NCBI GenBank assembly: GCA_017480265.1
Contig: JAFVAZ010000025.1
Coordinates: forward strand, 1-7,527
Reading direction: 5' to 3'
From: Clostridia bacterium
GTDB taxonomy: Bacteria > Bacillota > Clostridia > Oscillospirales > Acutalibacteraceae
Length of the DNA stretch: 7,527 bases
Shown: positions 1-5,791 of the stretch, piece after piece
Position numbering within the stretch: position 1 is the first letter of the stretch
How the letters are laid out: every line of letters begins with the position of its first letter
Made by a program: the position numbers and the translations under genes
The notes under the pieces: generated by a model
What the model saw: the letters and a program-made list of their open reading frames with translations, nothing else
Told to the model about the DNA's origin: nothing
Database searches by the model: none

Positions 1-182
1 ATGGTAAAATTAAATCAGAGGTTATTTTTCTGGCTTAGAATATTGCCATCTAACACTTTTCTAACATTTTTCTAACAAAAAAATGAAAAATGTGATTTTT
101 TCAGAGTGCTTATTAATGCTAGCATCTTTATTTAGACCCTTATAAAACCGGTGACCAGTGGGGATTGTTAGGTTTATTTTAA
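1..182. other. AT-rich stretch without a convincing gene
   Basis: Stop codons interrupt all three forward frames, and I see no supported gene on the reverse strand. A 24-codon frame at 1-75 (starts MVKLNQRLFFWL) has a basic, then hydrophobic character but no visible ribosome binding site inside the window. A less AT-rich patch around 147-170 reads, in the frame of the downstream yunB remnant, as a short open stretch (KTGDQWGLLGLF) that ends at a TAA at 180-182. This could be decayed yunB coding sequence, but the similarity is too weak to call. No tRNA, riboswitch or terminator was recognised here. Confidence 0.5.
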
Positions 183-572
183 TTTTATTTAATCTTTAAT
201 GTTTATAAGAAAAAAATAAATATACTGAAAGCATGTGTGACTACATCGATCCAAAAAAAAATATCTTGCATGCCCAAAAAGGACTTATCCATTCCAATTG
301 GCACTTTGACCGGTACCGAAATCCTGAATGGGAAGGGCCCCAATATTTCTCTAAAAGTTTCACTCTCTGGCAGTGTATTGACAAACTTTCGCAGCATTTT
401 TGAAAGTGCTGGCATTAATCAAACCAAACATCAGATATACTTAGATATTCGTACCGAAATATTCGCATTGATACCGGGATTTCCTGCAACTACCGACGTA
501 AGTACAAGCATTTTGATTGCAGAAAGCATCTTTATGGGTGATGTGCCAACTACTTTTGCAAAGCTTTCTTGA
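183..572 (+). pseudogene. yunB: YunB-family sporulation protein, C-terminal remnant
   Basis: YunB proteins are made during endospore formation in Bacilli and Clostridia and usually have about 220-250 residues with an N-terminal membrane anchor. Only the C-terminal portion is present. Conserved-looking segments are SIPIGTLTG near codon 13 (counting from GTG at 237), NGKGP, SGSVLTNF, FESAGINQTKHQIYL and the terminal ESIFMGDVPTTF, followed by a TGA at 570-572, the natural family end point. Family-like residues (INILKACVTT) continue upstream of that GTG, so 237 is not a genuine start. The frame is closed by TAA at 180-182, there is no in-frame ATG with a ribosome binding site, and the anchor is absent. 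I read it as 5'-truncated or frameshifted. A shortened gene still translated from GTG 237 is a less likely alternative. Family assignment is from remembered motifs, not a search. Confidence 0.66.
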
Positions 573-597
573 ATCATTTAAGTGATCTGTAACATGA

Positions 598-617
598 TAA
601 AAGATTTAAATCTTTTA
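598..617. promoter_or_regulatory. Perfect 20-bp palindrome upstream of nfnA, candidate operator
   Basis: TAAAAGATTTAAATCTTTTA is its own reverse complement. It covers the proposed -35 hexamer of the nfnA promoter, a usual position for a repressor site. A second, imperfect dyad, ATCATTTAAGTGAT (573-586, one mismatched pair), lies about 28 bp upstream, centre to centre. I do not recognise the motif as a Rex, Fur or CodY box. It has no loop and no clear T tract, so an RNA terminator role is less likely. Confidence 0.4.
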
Positions 618-633
618 GAAATAGTGATATAAT
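605..633 (+). promoter_or_regulatory. Sigma-A-type promoter of nfnAB
   Basis: A consensus -10 TATAAT is at 628-633 with an extended -10 TG at 625-626. The -35 is a weaker TTTAAA at 605-610, with a 17-bp spacer. Transcription would begin near 640, giving a leader of about 20 nt that already contains the ribosome binding site GAGGTGA (647-653), 7 nt before the nfnA ATG. The -35 lies inside the 20-bp palindrome, so binding there should interfere with polymerase. Confidence 0.62.
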
Positions 634-660
634 TAAAACAAAATACGAGGTGAACCCCTT

Positions 661-1509
661 ATGTATACGATCTTGGATAAGGTAAGATTGAATCAAACCG
701 TTACGAAAATGACTATACAGGACGAAAAAATAGCAAAAAAAGCCAAGCCTGGGCAATTTGTTATCTTACAGGTCCATGAAAATGGTGAGCGCATCCCCCT
801 TACTATAGCAGATTGCGATAAAGATAGCGGCACGATTTCCATTATATTTCAAATCGTAGGCACTACTACCAAGAAACTAGATAACCTGGAAGTAGAAGAT
901 GGTTTATACGCTTTAGTTGGACCGCTCGGTAATGGGACAATAATATCGAACTACACAAAAGCTGCAGTGATAGGAGGCGGCGTAGGGGGTGCTATAGCGT
1001 ACCCTATCGCTAAGGCTCTTGAAAAAAACGGATGCGAGGTGCATTCTATACTGGGTTTTAGGAATAAAGATTTGATTATTTTACAGGATGAATTTAAAGC
1101 CGTCAGCAAAAAAGTCTTCATTACAACAGATGATGGCTCTTTTGGCCACAAAGGTTTAGTTACAGATACACTAAGCGACCAAATAAACAAAGGCGAAAGC
1201 TATGATGTAGTATTTGCCATCGGACCGTTAATCATGATGAAATGCGTATCTGAGCTGACAAGGAAGCATAATATAAAAACCGTTGTCAGCATGAATCCGA
1301 TCATGATAGACGGGACAGGGATGTGTGGAGGATGCCGGTTGATGGTAGACGGCAAGATGAAGTTTGCTTGTGTGGATGGGCCCGATTTTGATGGTCATAA
1401 AGTTGATTTTGATGAGATAATCAATCGCAATAGTATTTATAGAGATATTGAAAGGAAATCTTACGAAAAAACCTGCAATCTTTTCAATAATATGCCGACC
1501 AATATTTAA
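661..1509 (+). CDS. nfnA: NfnA-like ferredoxin-NADP+ oxidoreductase, FAD/[2Fe-2S] subunit
   Basis: A 282-residue protein of the dihydroorotate dehydrogenase electron-transfer / sulfide dehydrogenase family, here paired with a GltA-like subunit. Together these form the cytoplasmic NfnAB complex, which reversibly couples NADH and reduced ferredoxin to NADP+ by flavin-based electron bifurcation (known from the family). Visible in order: a ferredoxin-reductase beta-barrel with the FAD motif RIPLT (44-48) and GPLG (87-90); a nucleotide-binding segment with GGGVGG (105-110); and a C-terminal [2Fe-2S] region DGTGMCGGC ... FACVDG with Cys222, Cys225 and Cys237. Asp217 lies nearby; family structures report one Asp plus three Cys ligands. 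Length is normal. The ATG has an excellent ribosome binding site (GAGGTGA, 7-nt spacing). It is first in an operon with nfnB 60 bp downstream. PyrK or a stand-alone subunit is less likely given the partner gene. Confidence 0.93.
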   Translation: MYTILDKVRLNQTVTKMTIQDEKIAKKAKPGQFVILQVHENGERIPLTIADCDKDSGTISIIFQIVGTTTKKLDNLEVEDGLYALVGPLGNGTIISNYTKAAVIGGGVGGAIAYPIAKALEKNGCEVHSILGFRNKDLIILQDEFKAVSKKVFITTDDGSFGHKGLVTDTLSDQINKGESYDVVFAIGPLIMMKCVSELTRKHNIKTVVSMNPIMIDGTGMCGGCRLMVDGKMKFACVDGPDFDGHKVDFDEIINRNSIYRDIERKSYEKTCNLFNNMPTNI

Positions 1510-1539
1510 AAACGATTTTGTTATAAGGGAAAATTAAAA

Positions 1540-1569
1540 ATGTATGCGCAAGGAGAATAATGACTAAAA
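1540..1569 (+). promoter_or_regulatory. nfnB translation-initiation region with competing short reading frames
   Basis: The clear Shine-Dalgarno AAGGAG (1550-1555) lies 14 nt from the nfnB ATG at 1570, which is long. An out-of-frame ATG at 1560, only 4 nt after it, opens a 22-codon frame that ends inside nfnB (about 1628). A six-codon frame MYAQGE at 1540-1560, itself preceded by AAGGG (1525-1529), stops in a TAATG overlap with that ATG. An in-frame TGA at 1561-1563 excludes any earlier nfnB start. Confidence 0.4.
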
Positions 1570-2976
1570 ATGGCAAATACAAAAAGACCTGTAATACCAA
1601 TGCAAAATCCGAGGGAAAGAGTGAATAATTTCTCAGAAGTGGTAGAAAACTTAAGTGACGAAATGGCAAAAAATGAAGCAAAAAGATGTTTAAACTGCAA
1701 AACTAAGCCATGCGTAGCGGGGTGCCCGATAGCCATAGATATCCCACGCTTTATAGGGAAAATTGCAAGCGGAGATAATTTGGGAGCTTATAGAGCCATC
1801 AAAGAGTACTCCAGTTTACCCGCTGTATGTGGCAGAGTATGCCCACAAGAAAAACAATGCGAAAAGAACTGCGTGCAGGGGATAAAGAGCGATCCCATAG
1901 CAATTGGTGCTTTGGAGAGGTATGTTGCAGATAAATACATTTTTGAAAATTTTGCACCCAAGGCTTCCAGTTGCCAACCAGATAGGTTACTCAAGGTCGC
2001 AATTGCTGGCTCAGGGCCAGCTGGGCTAACCTGCGCAGGAAATTTGGCAAATCTTGGCTATAATGTAACTGTTTTTGAAGCTTTGCATGCTTTGGGTGGC
2101 GTTTTAAGTTATGGCATCCCAGAATTTAGACTCCCCAAAGCGATAGTGGAAAAAGAAATAGATAATCTAAAACGCGCCGGAGTAAAGTTTGAAACCAATG
2201 TGGTGATAGGGAAAACCTTTAGCATAAAGGATTTATTTTCTCAAGGATTCAGTGCTATCTTTTTGGGCACGGGAGCCGGGGTGCCAAGATTTATGGGGAT
2301 CCAAGGAGAGAATTTGCAGGGAGTGTATTCAGCAAATGAATTTCTGACTAGAGTAAACTTGATGAAAGCTTATAAAGACGACTACGATACTCCTATAAAA
2401 GATCTAGGAAAGGTTATAGTAGTGGGAGGGGGCAACGTGGCCATGGATACAGCAAGGGTTGCTGTTAGATTAGGTGCTAAAGAAACTACCCTCGTTTATA
2501 GGCGGTCTGAAGAAGAACTGCCTGCACGAAGGGAAGAAATTGAACACGCAAAAGAAGAAGGAGTAAAATTTAAATTTTTATCTAATCCTAAAAAAATCCT
2601 CCCTAACAAAAACGGCCGCGTATGTACATTGTTATGCGCCAAAATGCAGCTAAGCGATATAGATAACTATGGCAGACGAAAGGTAGTAGAAAAAAAAGAT
2701 GAGGTATTTTATATGGATGCGGATACGGTGATAATGGCCATCGGGACTTTGCCAAACCCTATACTTAAAGCTTCTGAGGCGAAGTTAAAATTCAGCGATA
2801 CAGGACAAGTTATCGTAGACCAAGAGACTTTGATGACCTCGATAGATGGAGTGTTTGCCGGCGGAGACATTGTATCTGGAGCCGCCACAGTGCTCTTGGC
2901 GATGAGCGCTGGCAAAAGAGCTGCTAAAGCCATAGATAAGTACTTAAAGCAGCATCGTTGCGCGATTTGTAAGTGA
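1570..2976 (+). CDS. nfnB: NfnB / GltA-type NADPH oxidoreductase, [4Fe-4S] and FAD subunit
   Basis: A 468-residue protein of the glutamate synthase small-subunit family. Without a large glutamate synthase subunit beside it and directly after nfnA, it is best read as NfnB (often annotated gltA), the subunit carrying the bifurcating FAD and the NADP(H) site. An N-terminal iron-sulfur domain has eight cysteines (40, 43, 48, 52, 87, 91, 97, 101), enough for two [4Fe-4S] clusters. Next come an FAD Rossmann motif GSGPAG (147-152), the GGVLSYGIPEFRLPK segment (176-190), a second dinucleotide fold VGGGNVAMDTARVA (285-298) with RRSEEELPARREE (311-323), and the C-terminal FAD motif GVFAGGDIVSGAATV (427-441). 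The last residues, CAIC-Lys, add a CxxC that I do not remember as typical. The start is the first possible in-frame codon because of a TGA at 1561. It converges on dusB across 41 bp with no strong terminator. Confidence 0.92.
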   Translation: MANTKRPVIPMQNPRERVNNFSEVVENLSDEMAKNEAKRCLNCKTKPCVAGCPIAIDIPRFIGKIASGDNLGAYRAIKEYSSLPAVCGRVCPQEKQCEKNCVQGIKSDPIAIGALERYVADKYIFENFAPKASSCQPDRLLKVAIAGSGPAGLTCAGNLANLGYNVTVFEALHALGGVLSYGIPEFRLPKAIVEKEIDNLKRAGVKFETNVVIGKTFSIKDLFSQGFSAIFLGTGAGVPRFMGIQGENLQGVYSANEFLTRVNLMKAYKDDYDTPIKDLGKVIVVGGGNVAMDTARVAVRLGAKETTLVYRRSEEELPARREEIEHAKEEGVKFKFLSNPKKILPNKNGRVCTLLCAKMQLSDIDNYGRRKVVEKKDEVFYMDADTVIMAIGTLPNPILKASEAKLKFSDTGQVIVDQETLMTSIDGVFAGGDIVSGAATVLLAMSAGKRAAKAIDKYLKQHRCAICK

Positions 2977-3017
2977 TTTCATACTGCTTTGTTCTATAAT
3001 GAACCTGTGCATAACTT

Positions 3018-4004
3018 TTATATATGCGTTTCTAAAGGATTGGTGTGCGATAAGATTTCTTTTATTAAAATTTCGAATTGATTATAATTTTCAATTCTGC
3101 AAGCCAAATTTCTGAAAAATGCCGCGTTGTTTAATCCCCTTATATACGCACAAATATGTCGCTTGGCTTCGCGTATACCTAAATATTCGCCCTTATACTT
3201 GCACATATTGAAAACATGCTCTCTCATGACTTCCATTTTTTCTTCAATAGATGGGTATCTGTAAGGGGTATTACTCAAATAGCAGTTGATTTCATCGAAA
3301 ATGAAAGGGTTCCCAATAGAGGCTCTCCCTATCATTACGTAGTCACATTTTGTTTTCTCAAACATATCAGCGGCATCCGGACCATTTTTTATATCGCCAT
3401 TGCCTATTACGGGGACATTTACAGCTGATTTGATCTTAGCTATCATTTCAAGGTCTGGCTTTCCTTTGTACATTTGCTCTTTAGTCTTAGCATGGATTAT
3501 GATGGCATCTGCACCGGCTGATTCACATATTTTAGCAATCTCTACGGCATTGGCGTTGGCGGAGTCCCACCCTTTTCTTATTTTAACGGTTACGGGGATA
3601 TTTACCGCTTTTTTTACTTTATTGACTATCTCAAAGCAAAGTTTAGGATCTTTCATAAGTGCAACCCCTGCGTTACTTTTATTGATCTTAGGTGCAGGGC
3701 AGCCCATGTTTATATCTATAACATCTGGGGAACTAGTGCTCAATATAAATTTTGCGCTTTCTGCCATGGTTTGCGGATTATCTCCAAAGAGCTGTATCGC
3801 GCAAGGTCTTTCTTCCTCAGATAGTGAGGATAGTTGAATAGTCTTTTTGTCTCTATAGGAGATAGCCTTTGAGCTAATCATCTCACTCTCTACATATCCG
3901 GCACCAAACCTTACAGCTATTTCTCGAAAGACTCTGTCGGTAACTCCGGCCATGGGAGCCAGGAAGACTTTTTTACCTTTTGGTATGATCTCTCTAAATT
4001 GCAA
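3018..4004 (-). CDS. dusB: tRNA-dihydrouridine synthase, DusB type
   Basis: A 328-residue cytoplasmic flavoenzyme that reduces specific uridines in tRNA to dihydrouridine using FMN and NADPH (known from the family). Visible: TIM-barrel FMN motif APMAGVTD (16-23); AIQLFG (69-74); DINMGCPAPKINKSNAG with the catalytic cysteine Cys102; KIRKGWD (141-147); GNGDI (201-205); and the phosphate-binding GRASIGNPFIF (226-236). The usual HGRTREQ is HAKTKEQ (171-177), a conservative change. The C-terminal helical tRNA-binding part (about 245-328) is present, so length is normal. The start is a TTG at 4002-4004, supported by AAGGAG with 7-nt spacing. It lies downstream of the tetR-like gene on the same strand with a 71-bp gap and no clear terminator, so co-transcription is possible. 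The assignment to the DusB branch is by overall resemblance. Confidence 0.93.
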   Translation of the reverse strand: MQFREIIPKGKKVFLAPMAGVTDRVFREIAVRFGAGYVESEMISSKAISYRDKKTIQLSSLSEEERPCAIQLFGDNPQTMAESAKFILSTSSPDVIDINMGCPAPKINKSNAGVALMKDPKLCFEIVNKVKKAVNIPVTVKIRKGWDSANANAVEIAKICESAGADAIIIHAKTKEQMYKGKPDLEMIAKIKSAVNVPVIGNGDIKNGPDAADMFEKTKCDYVMIGRASIGNPFIFDEINCYLSNTPYRYPSIEEKMEVMREHVFNMCKYKGEYLGIREAKRHICAYIRGLNNAAFFRNLACRIENYNQFEILIKEILSHTNPLETHI

Positions 4005-4010
4005 AAGATT

Positions 4011-4017
4011 TCTCCTT
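4011..4017 (-). promoter_or_regulatory. Ribosome binding site that fixes the dusB TTG start
   Basis: Reading the minus strand, AAGGAGA precedes the TTG at 4004 with about 7 nt between AAGGAG and the start. The protein's conserved FMN motif begins 16 residues later, as expected for the family, so TTG is accepted over any internal ATG. Confidence 0.75.
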
Positions 4018-4020
4018 TTT

Positions 4021-4051
4021 AGTAATATTATTTTTATTACTTAAATAGTAA
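4021..4051 (-). other. Alternative AT-rich hairpins in the dusB leader
   Basis: AGTAATA (4021-4027) can pair with TATTACT (4035-4041), a 7-bp stem. The same TTACT (4037-4041) can instead pair with AGTAA (4047-4051). The two hairpins are mutually exclusive and end just before the dusB ribosome binding site. All stems are AT-rich and weak, so this may be chance. Confidence 0.2.
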
Positions 4052-4075
4052 AATATAAGTGTGGGGCAGTTTTAC

Positions 4076-4669
4076 TTATTCTGAGATGTTTTGTGTTAAT
4101 ATTTCTGCTCTTAAGATTTTTTCTAAGATTTCCCTGAGTTCCTGCCTTAAATCAGACATACTTTGCTTTTCTCCTCTTGCGTTAATAAAGCCCCATATGC
4201 CATAGCACAAAAAACCCGCGATTTTTTTAGCGTCGTACTTAAGCTTTAAAGCTGTACTTTTTTTCTGTGCATGCGTTTCCACATGATCTAAAACATACTT
4301 ATAAAAAGCGAAATTTAAATATGGATTTTCATTTACATTTGTATGTGAAAAAAATCTTATATTTTCGTAATACATAGTTAATATGCAGTCCAATAAATTG
4401 CAGTAACCGATGATATAATTCTTTGTGGGATTGTTTTTTCCCTGCAGTCTATAATATTCATCTTTGGCTATTTTTATCATATCTTTCGCTATATCATCCA
4501 CCAGATCATACTTATCATTGTAATGAGCATAAAATGTAACTCGGCTGGTTTCGGATCGATCGCATATTTCTTTTACGGTTATTTGGTCAAAAGGTTTATC
4601 CGTCAGCAGATCCATCAATGTTTGCTTTAGGTATTTTTTAGTTTTTTTTATTCTCTTGTCTTCTTTCAT
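4076..4669 (-). CDS. TetR/AcrR-family transcriptional regulator
   Basis: A 197-residue protein with the family's usual length and layout. The N-terminal helix-turn-helix is at about residues 28-57: QITVKEICDRSETSRVTFY, followed by AHYNDKYDLV, which matches the TFYxHYxDKxDL signature at the end of the DNA-binding domain. The remaining residues, about 60-197, are helical and family-variable, and would form the ligand-binding and dimerisation domain. A hydrophobic stretch FLCYGIWGFINA lies near the C-terminus. These proteins normally repress their own and a neighbouring gene until a small molecule binds. It is divergent from degV (163-bp gap), so degV and itself are the likely targets, with dusB downstream on the same strand. 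The ATG at 4669 has GGAG 12 nt upstream, a long spacing. The ligand cannot be read from the sequence. Confidence 0.9.
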   Translation of the reverse strand: MKEDKRIKKTKKYLKQTLMDLLTDKPFDQITVKEICDRSETSRVTFYAHYNDKYDLVDDIAKDMIKIAKDEYYRLQGKNNPTKNYIIGYCNLLDCILTMYYENIRFFSHTNVNENPYLNFAFYKYVLDHVETHAQKKSTALKLKYDAKKIAGFLCYGIWGFINARGEKQSMSDLRQELREILEKILRAEILTQNISE

Positions 4670-4704
4670 ATTTTAACATTTCTCCATATATGTATAAATA
4701 AATT

Positions 4705-4724
4705 TACAGCTTATGTGCTCTGTA
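4705..4724. promoter_or_regulatory. TACAG-N10-CTGTA inverted repeat in the tetR leader
   Basis: TACAG (4705-4709) and CTGTA (4720-4724) form an inverted repeat between the proposed tetR transcription start and its coding region. Its left arm is part of TTTACAGC (4703-4710), which recurs inverted as GCTGTAAA (4762-4769) in the promoter region. It could be an auxiliary operator. Confidence 0.3.
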
Positions 4725-4752
4725 GTTTTTTTTAATTTTTATATTTATTAAA

Positions 4753-4781
4753 ATTATAACAGCTGTAAAGACATCTTTCAA
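4753..4781 (-). promoter_or_regulatory. Sigma-A-type promoter of the tetR-like gene
   Basis: On the minus strand: TTGAAA (4776-4781, five of six consensus), a 17-bp spacer, a TGT extension (4759-4761) and a consensus TATAAT (4753-4758). Transcription would start near 4746 and leave a leader of about 77 nt. This is the strongest promoter match in the window. Confidence 0.7.
4759..4766. promoter_or_regulatory. ACAGCTGT palindrome, candidate TetR operator
   Basis: This 8-bp perfect palindrome occupies the spacer and extended -10 of the tetR promoter and lies just upstream of the possible degV -35. A protein bound here could affect both directions. The half site recurs at 4703-4710. Binding by the adjacent regulator is inferred from position only. 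Confidence 0.4.
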
Positions 4782-4797
4782 ATGTAATTTTTATAGA
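4768..4797 (+). promoter_or_regulatory. Possible degV promoter
   Basis: AAGACA (4768-4773, four of six) with an 18-bp spacer and TATAGA (4792-4797, five of six). It overlaps the -35 of the divergent tetR promoter, so the two would compete for polymerase. Another possible -10, TAAAAT at 4799-4804, cannot be excluded. Confidence 0.35.
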
Positions 4798-4832
4798 TTA
4801 AAATGTATAGAAACTTAAAAGTGAGGTAAATT

Positions 4833-5717
4833 ATGAAGACTTTTATATTAAGCTGCTGCTCTACTGTAGACGTTTCAGCAGAGCAATTAAAAAAAGAGGA
4901 CATACACTATATTTGCTTTCATTTTTCGCTTGATGGGAAACCATATAATGATGACCTTGGTAAGACTGTATCATATGAGAGTTTTTATAAAGCTCTGCGA
5001 AATGGAGCAGAAACAAAAACTTCTCAAGTAAATGTCTCGGAATTTATAGAGTATTTCACGCATTTCTTGGAGTCAGGTCTAGATATTTTGCATGTAAGCT
5101 TATCGTCCGGGATCTCCGGTGCATACAATTCTGCGTTGATCGCAAAAAATGAATTAATAAAAAAATACCCCGAAAGGAAGATCTATATAATAGATTCTCT
5201 GGCAGCATCTTCGGGATATGGTTTGCTTATGGATAAAGCCGCAACTTTGCGCGAACAAGGGTGGTCTATTGACGAAATTTATAACTGGATAAATGAAAAT
5301 AAATTGAACTTGCATCATTGGTTCTTTTCTACGGATCTTTCGTATTTTGTGAAAGGTGGGAGGATCTCTAAAACAGCGGGATTTATCGGCTCTATGCTCA
5401 AGATCTGCCCGCTTCTCAATGTAAATGCTGAAGGGAAATTGATTCCGATATCAAAGCCTCGCAGCAAAGAAAAAGCAATATCGGAACTAGTAAAAAGGAT
5501 GGAAGATAATGCAATAAATGGCTTAGACTACGCCGATAAATGCTATATCTGCCACTCTGATTGCCTAGAAGATGCGAAAAAGGTTGCTGATCTCATTGAG
5601 AGTAAATTTAAAAAGCTGGACGGAAAAGTCTTAATTAATACAATAGGGACTACGATAGGTAGCCACACAGGACCAGGGACTATTGCATTGTTCTTTTGGG
5701 GGAATACCCGAAACTGA
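4833..5717 (+). CDS. DegV family (FakB-like) fatty-acid-binding protein
   Basis: A 294-residue DegV-family protein of normal length. Members with known function (FakB) bind a fatty acid and present it to the kinase FakA, which makes acyl-phosphate for phospholipid synthesis. Visible motifs: SCCSTVDV (7-14), TSQVN (63-67), SLSSGISGAYNS (89-100), DSLAASSGYG (121-130), LSYFVKGGRIS (169-179) and GTTIGSHTGPGTIALFFWG (272-290). The Ser/Gly-rich and GGRIS segments line the acyl pocket in family structures. Near the start, the family's usual TDS-type triplet reads CCS, with Cys in place of Asp. The ATG has GAGGT 5 nt upstream. It is transcribed away from a TetR-like gene that may control it, and ends at a shared terminator with tsf. 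No fakA is visible, so which lipid it handles is unknown. Confidence 0.92.
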   Translation: MKTFILSCCSTVDVSAEQLKKEDIHYICFHFSLDGKPYNDDLGKTVSYESFYKALRNGAETKTSQVNVSEFIEYFTHFLESGLDILHVSLSSGISGAYNSALIAKNELIKKYPERKIYIIDSLAASSGYGLLMDKAATLREQGWSIDEIYNWINENKLNLHHWFFSTDLSYFVKGGRISKTAGFIGSMLKICPLLNVNAEGKLIPISKPRSKEKAISELVKRMEDNAINGLDYADKCYICHSDCLEDAKKVADLIESKFKKLDGKVLINTIGTTIGSHTGPGTIALFFWGNTRN

Positions 5718-5746
5718 AAGCAACTTTACTATAATCAAAAGAAAAA

Positions 5747-5772
5747 AGGCTGCATCAAAATCCATGCAGCCT
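5747..5772. terminator. Bidirectional rho-independent terminator between degV and tsf
   Basis: A perfect 9-bp stem AGGCTGCAT (5747-5755) / ATGCAGCCT (5764-5772) closes an 8-nt loop. On the minus strand it is followed by TTTTTT-C-TTTT, an ideal tract ending the rpsB-tsf transcript 20 nt after the tsf stop. On the plus strand the tail is AAATTTTT, weaker but adequate for degV. Confidence 0.93.
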
Positions 5773-5791
5773 AAATTTTTCCTGTTATTCT

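Noticed and set aside
203..415. Reverse-strand open frame of 70 codons
   Set aside because: It lies antisense to the yunB remnant, whose protein motifs are recognisable; the reverse product resembles nothing and has no start signals.
237..572. Intact small gene starting at GTG 237
   Set aside because: Family-like residues continue upstream of the GTG, no ribosome binding site precedes it, and the N-terminal half of the family is absent. A truncated remnant fits better.
598..617. Palindrome as a rho-independent terminator for yunB
   Set aside because: The stem is almost all A-T, has no loop, and is followed by GAAATAG and not a T tract. It overlaps a good promoter.
3400..3837. Plus-strand 145-codon open frame opposite dusB
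   Set aside because: It is a shadow of the conserved dusB coding sequence, with no ribosome binding site and no recognisable product.
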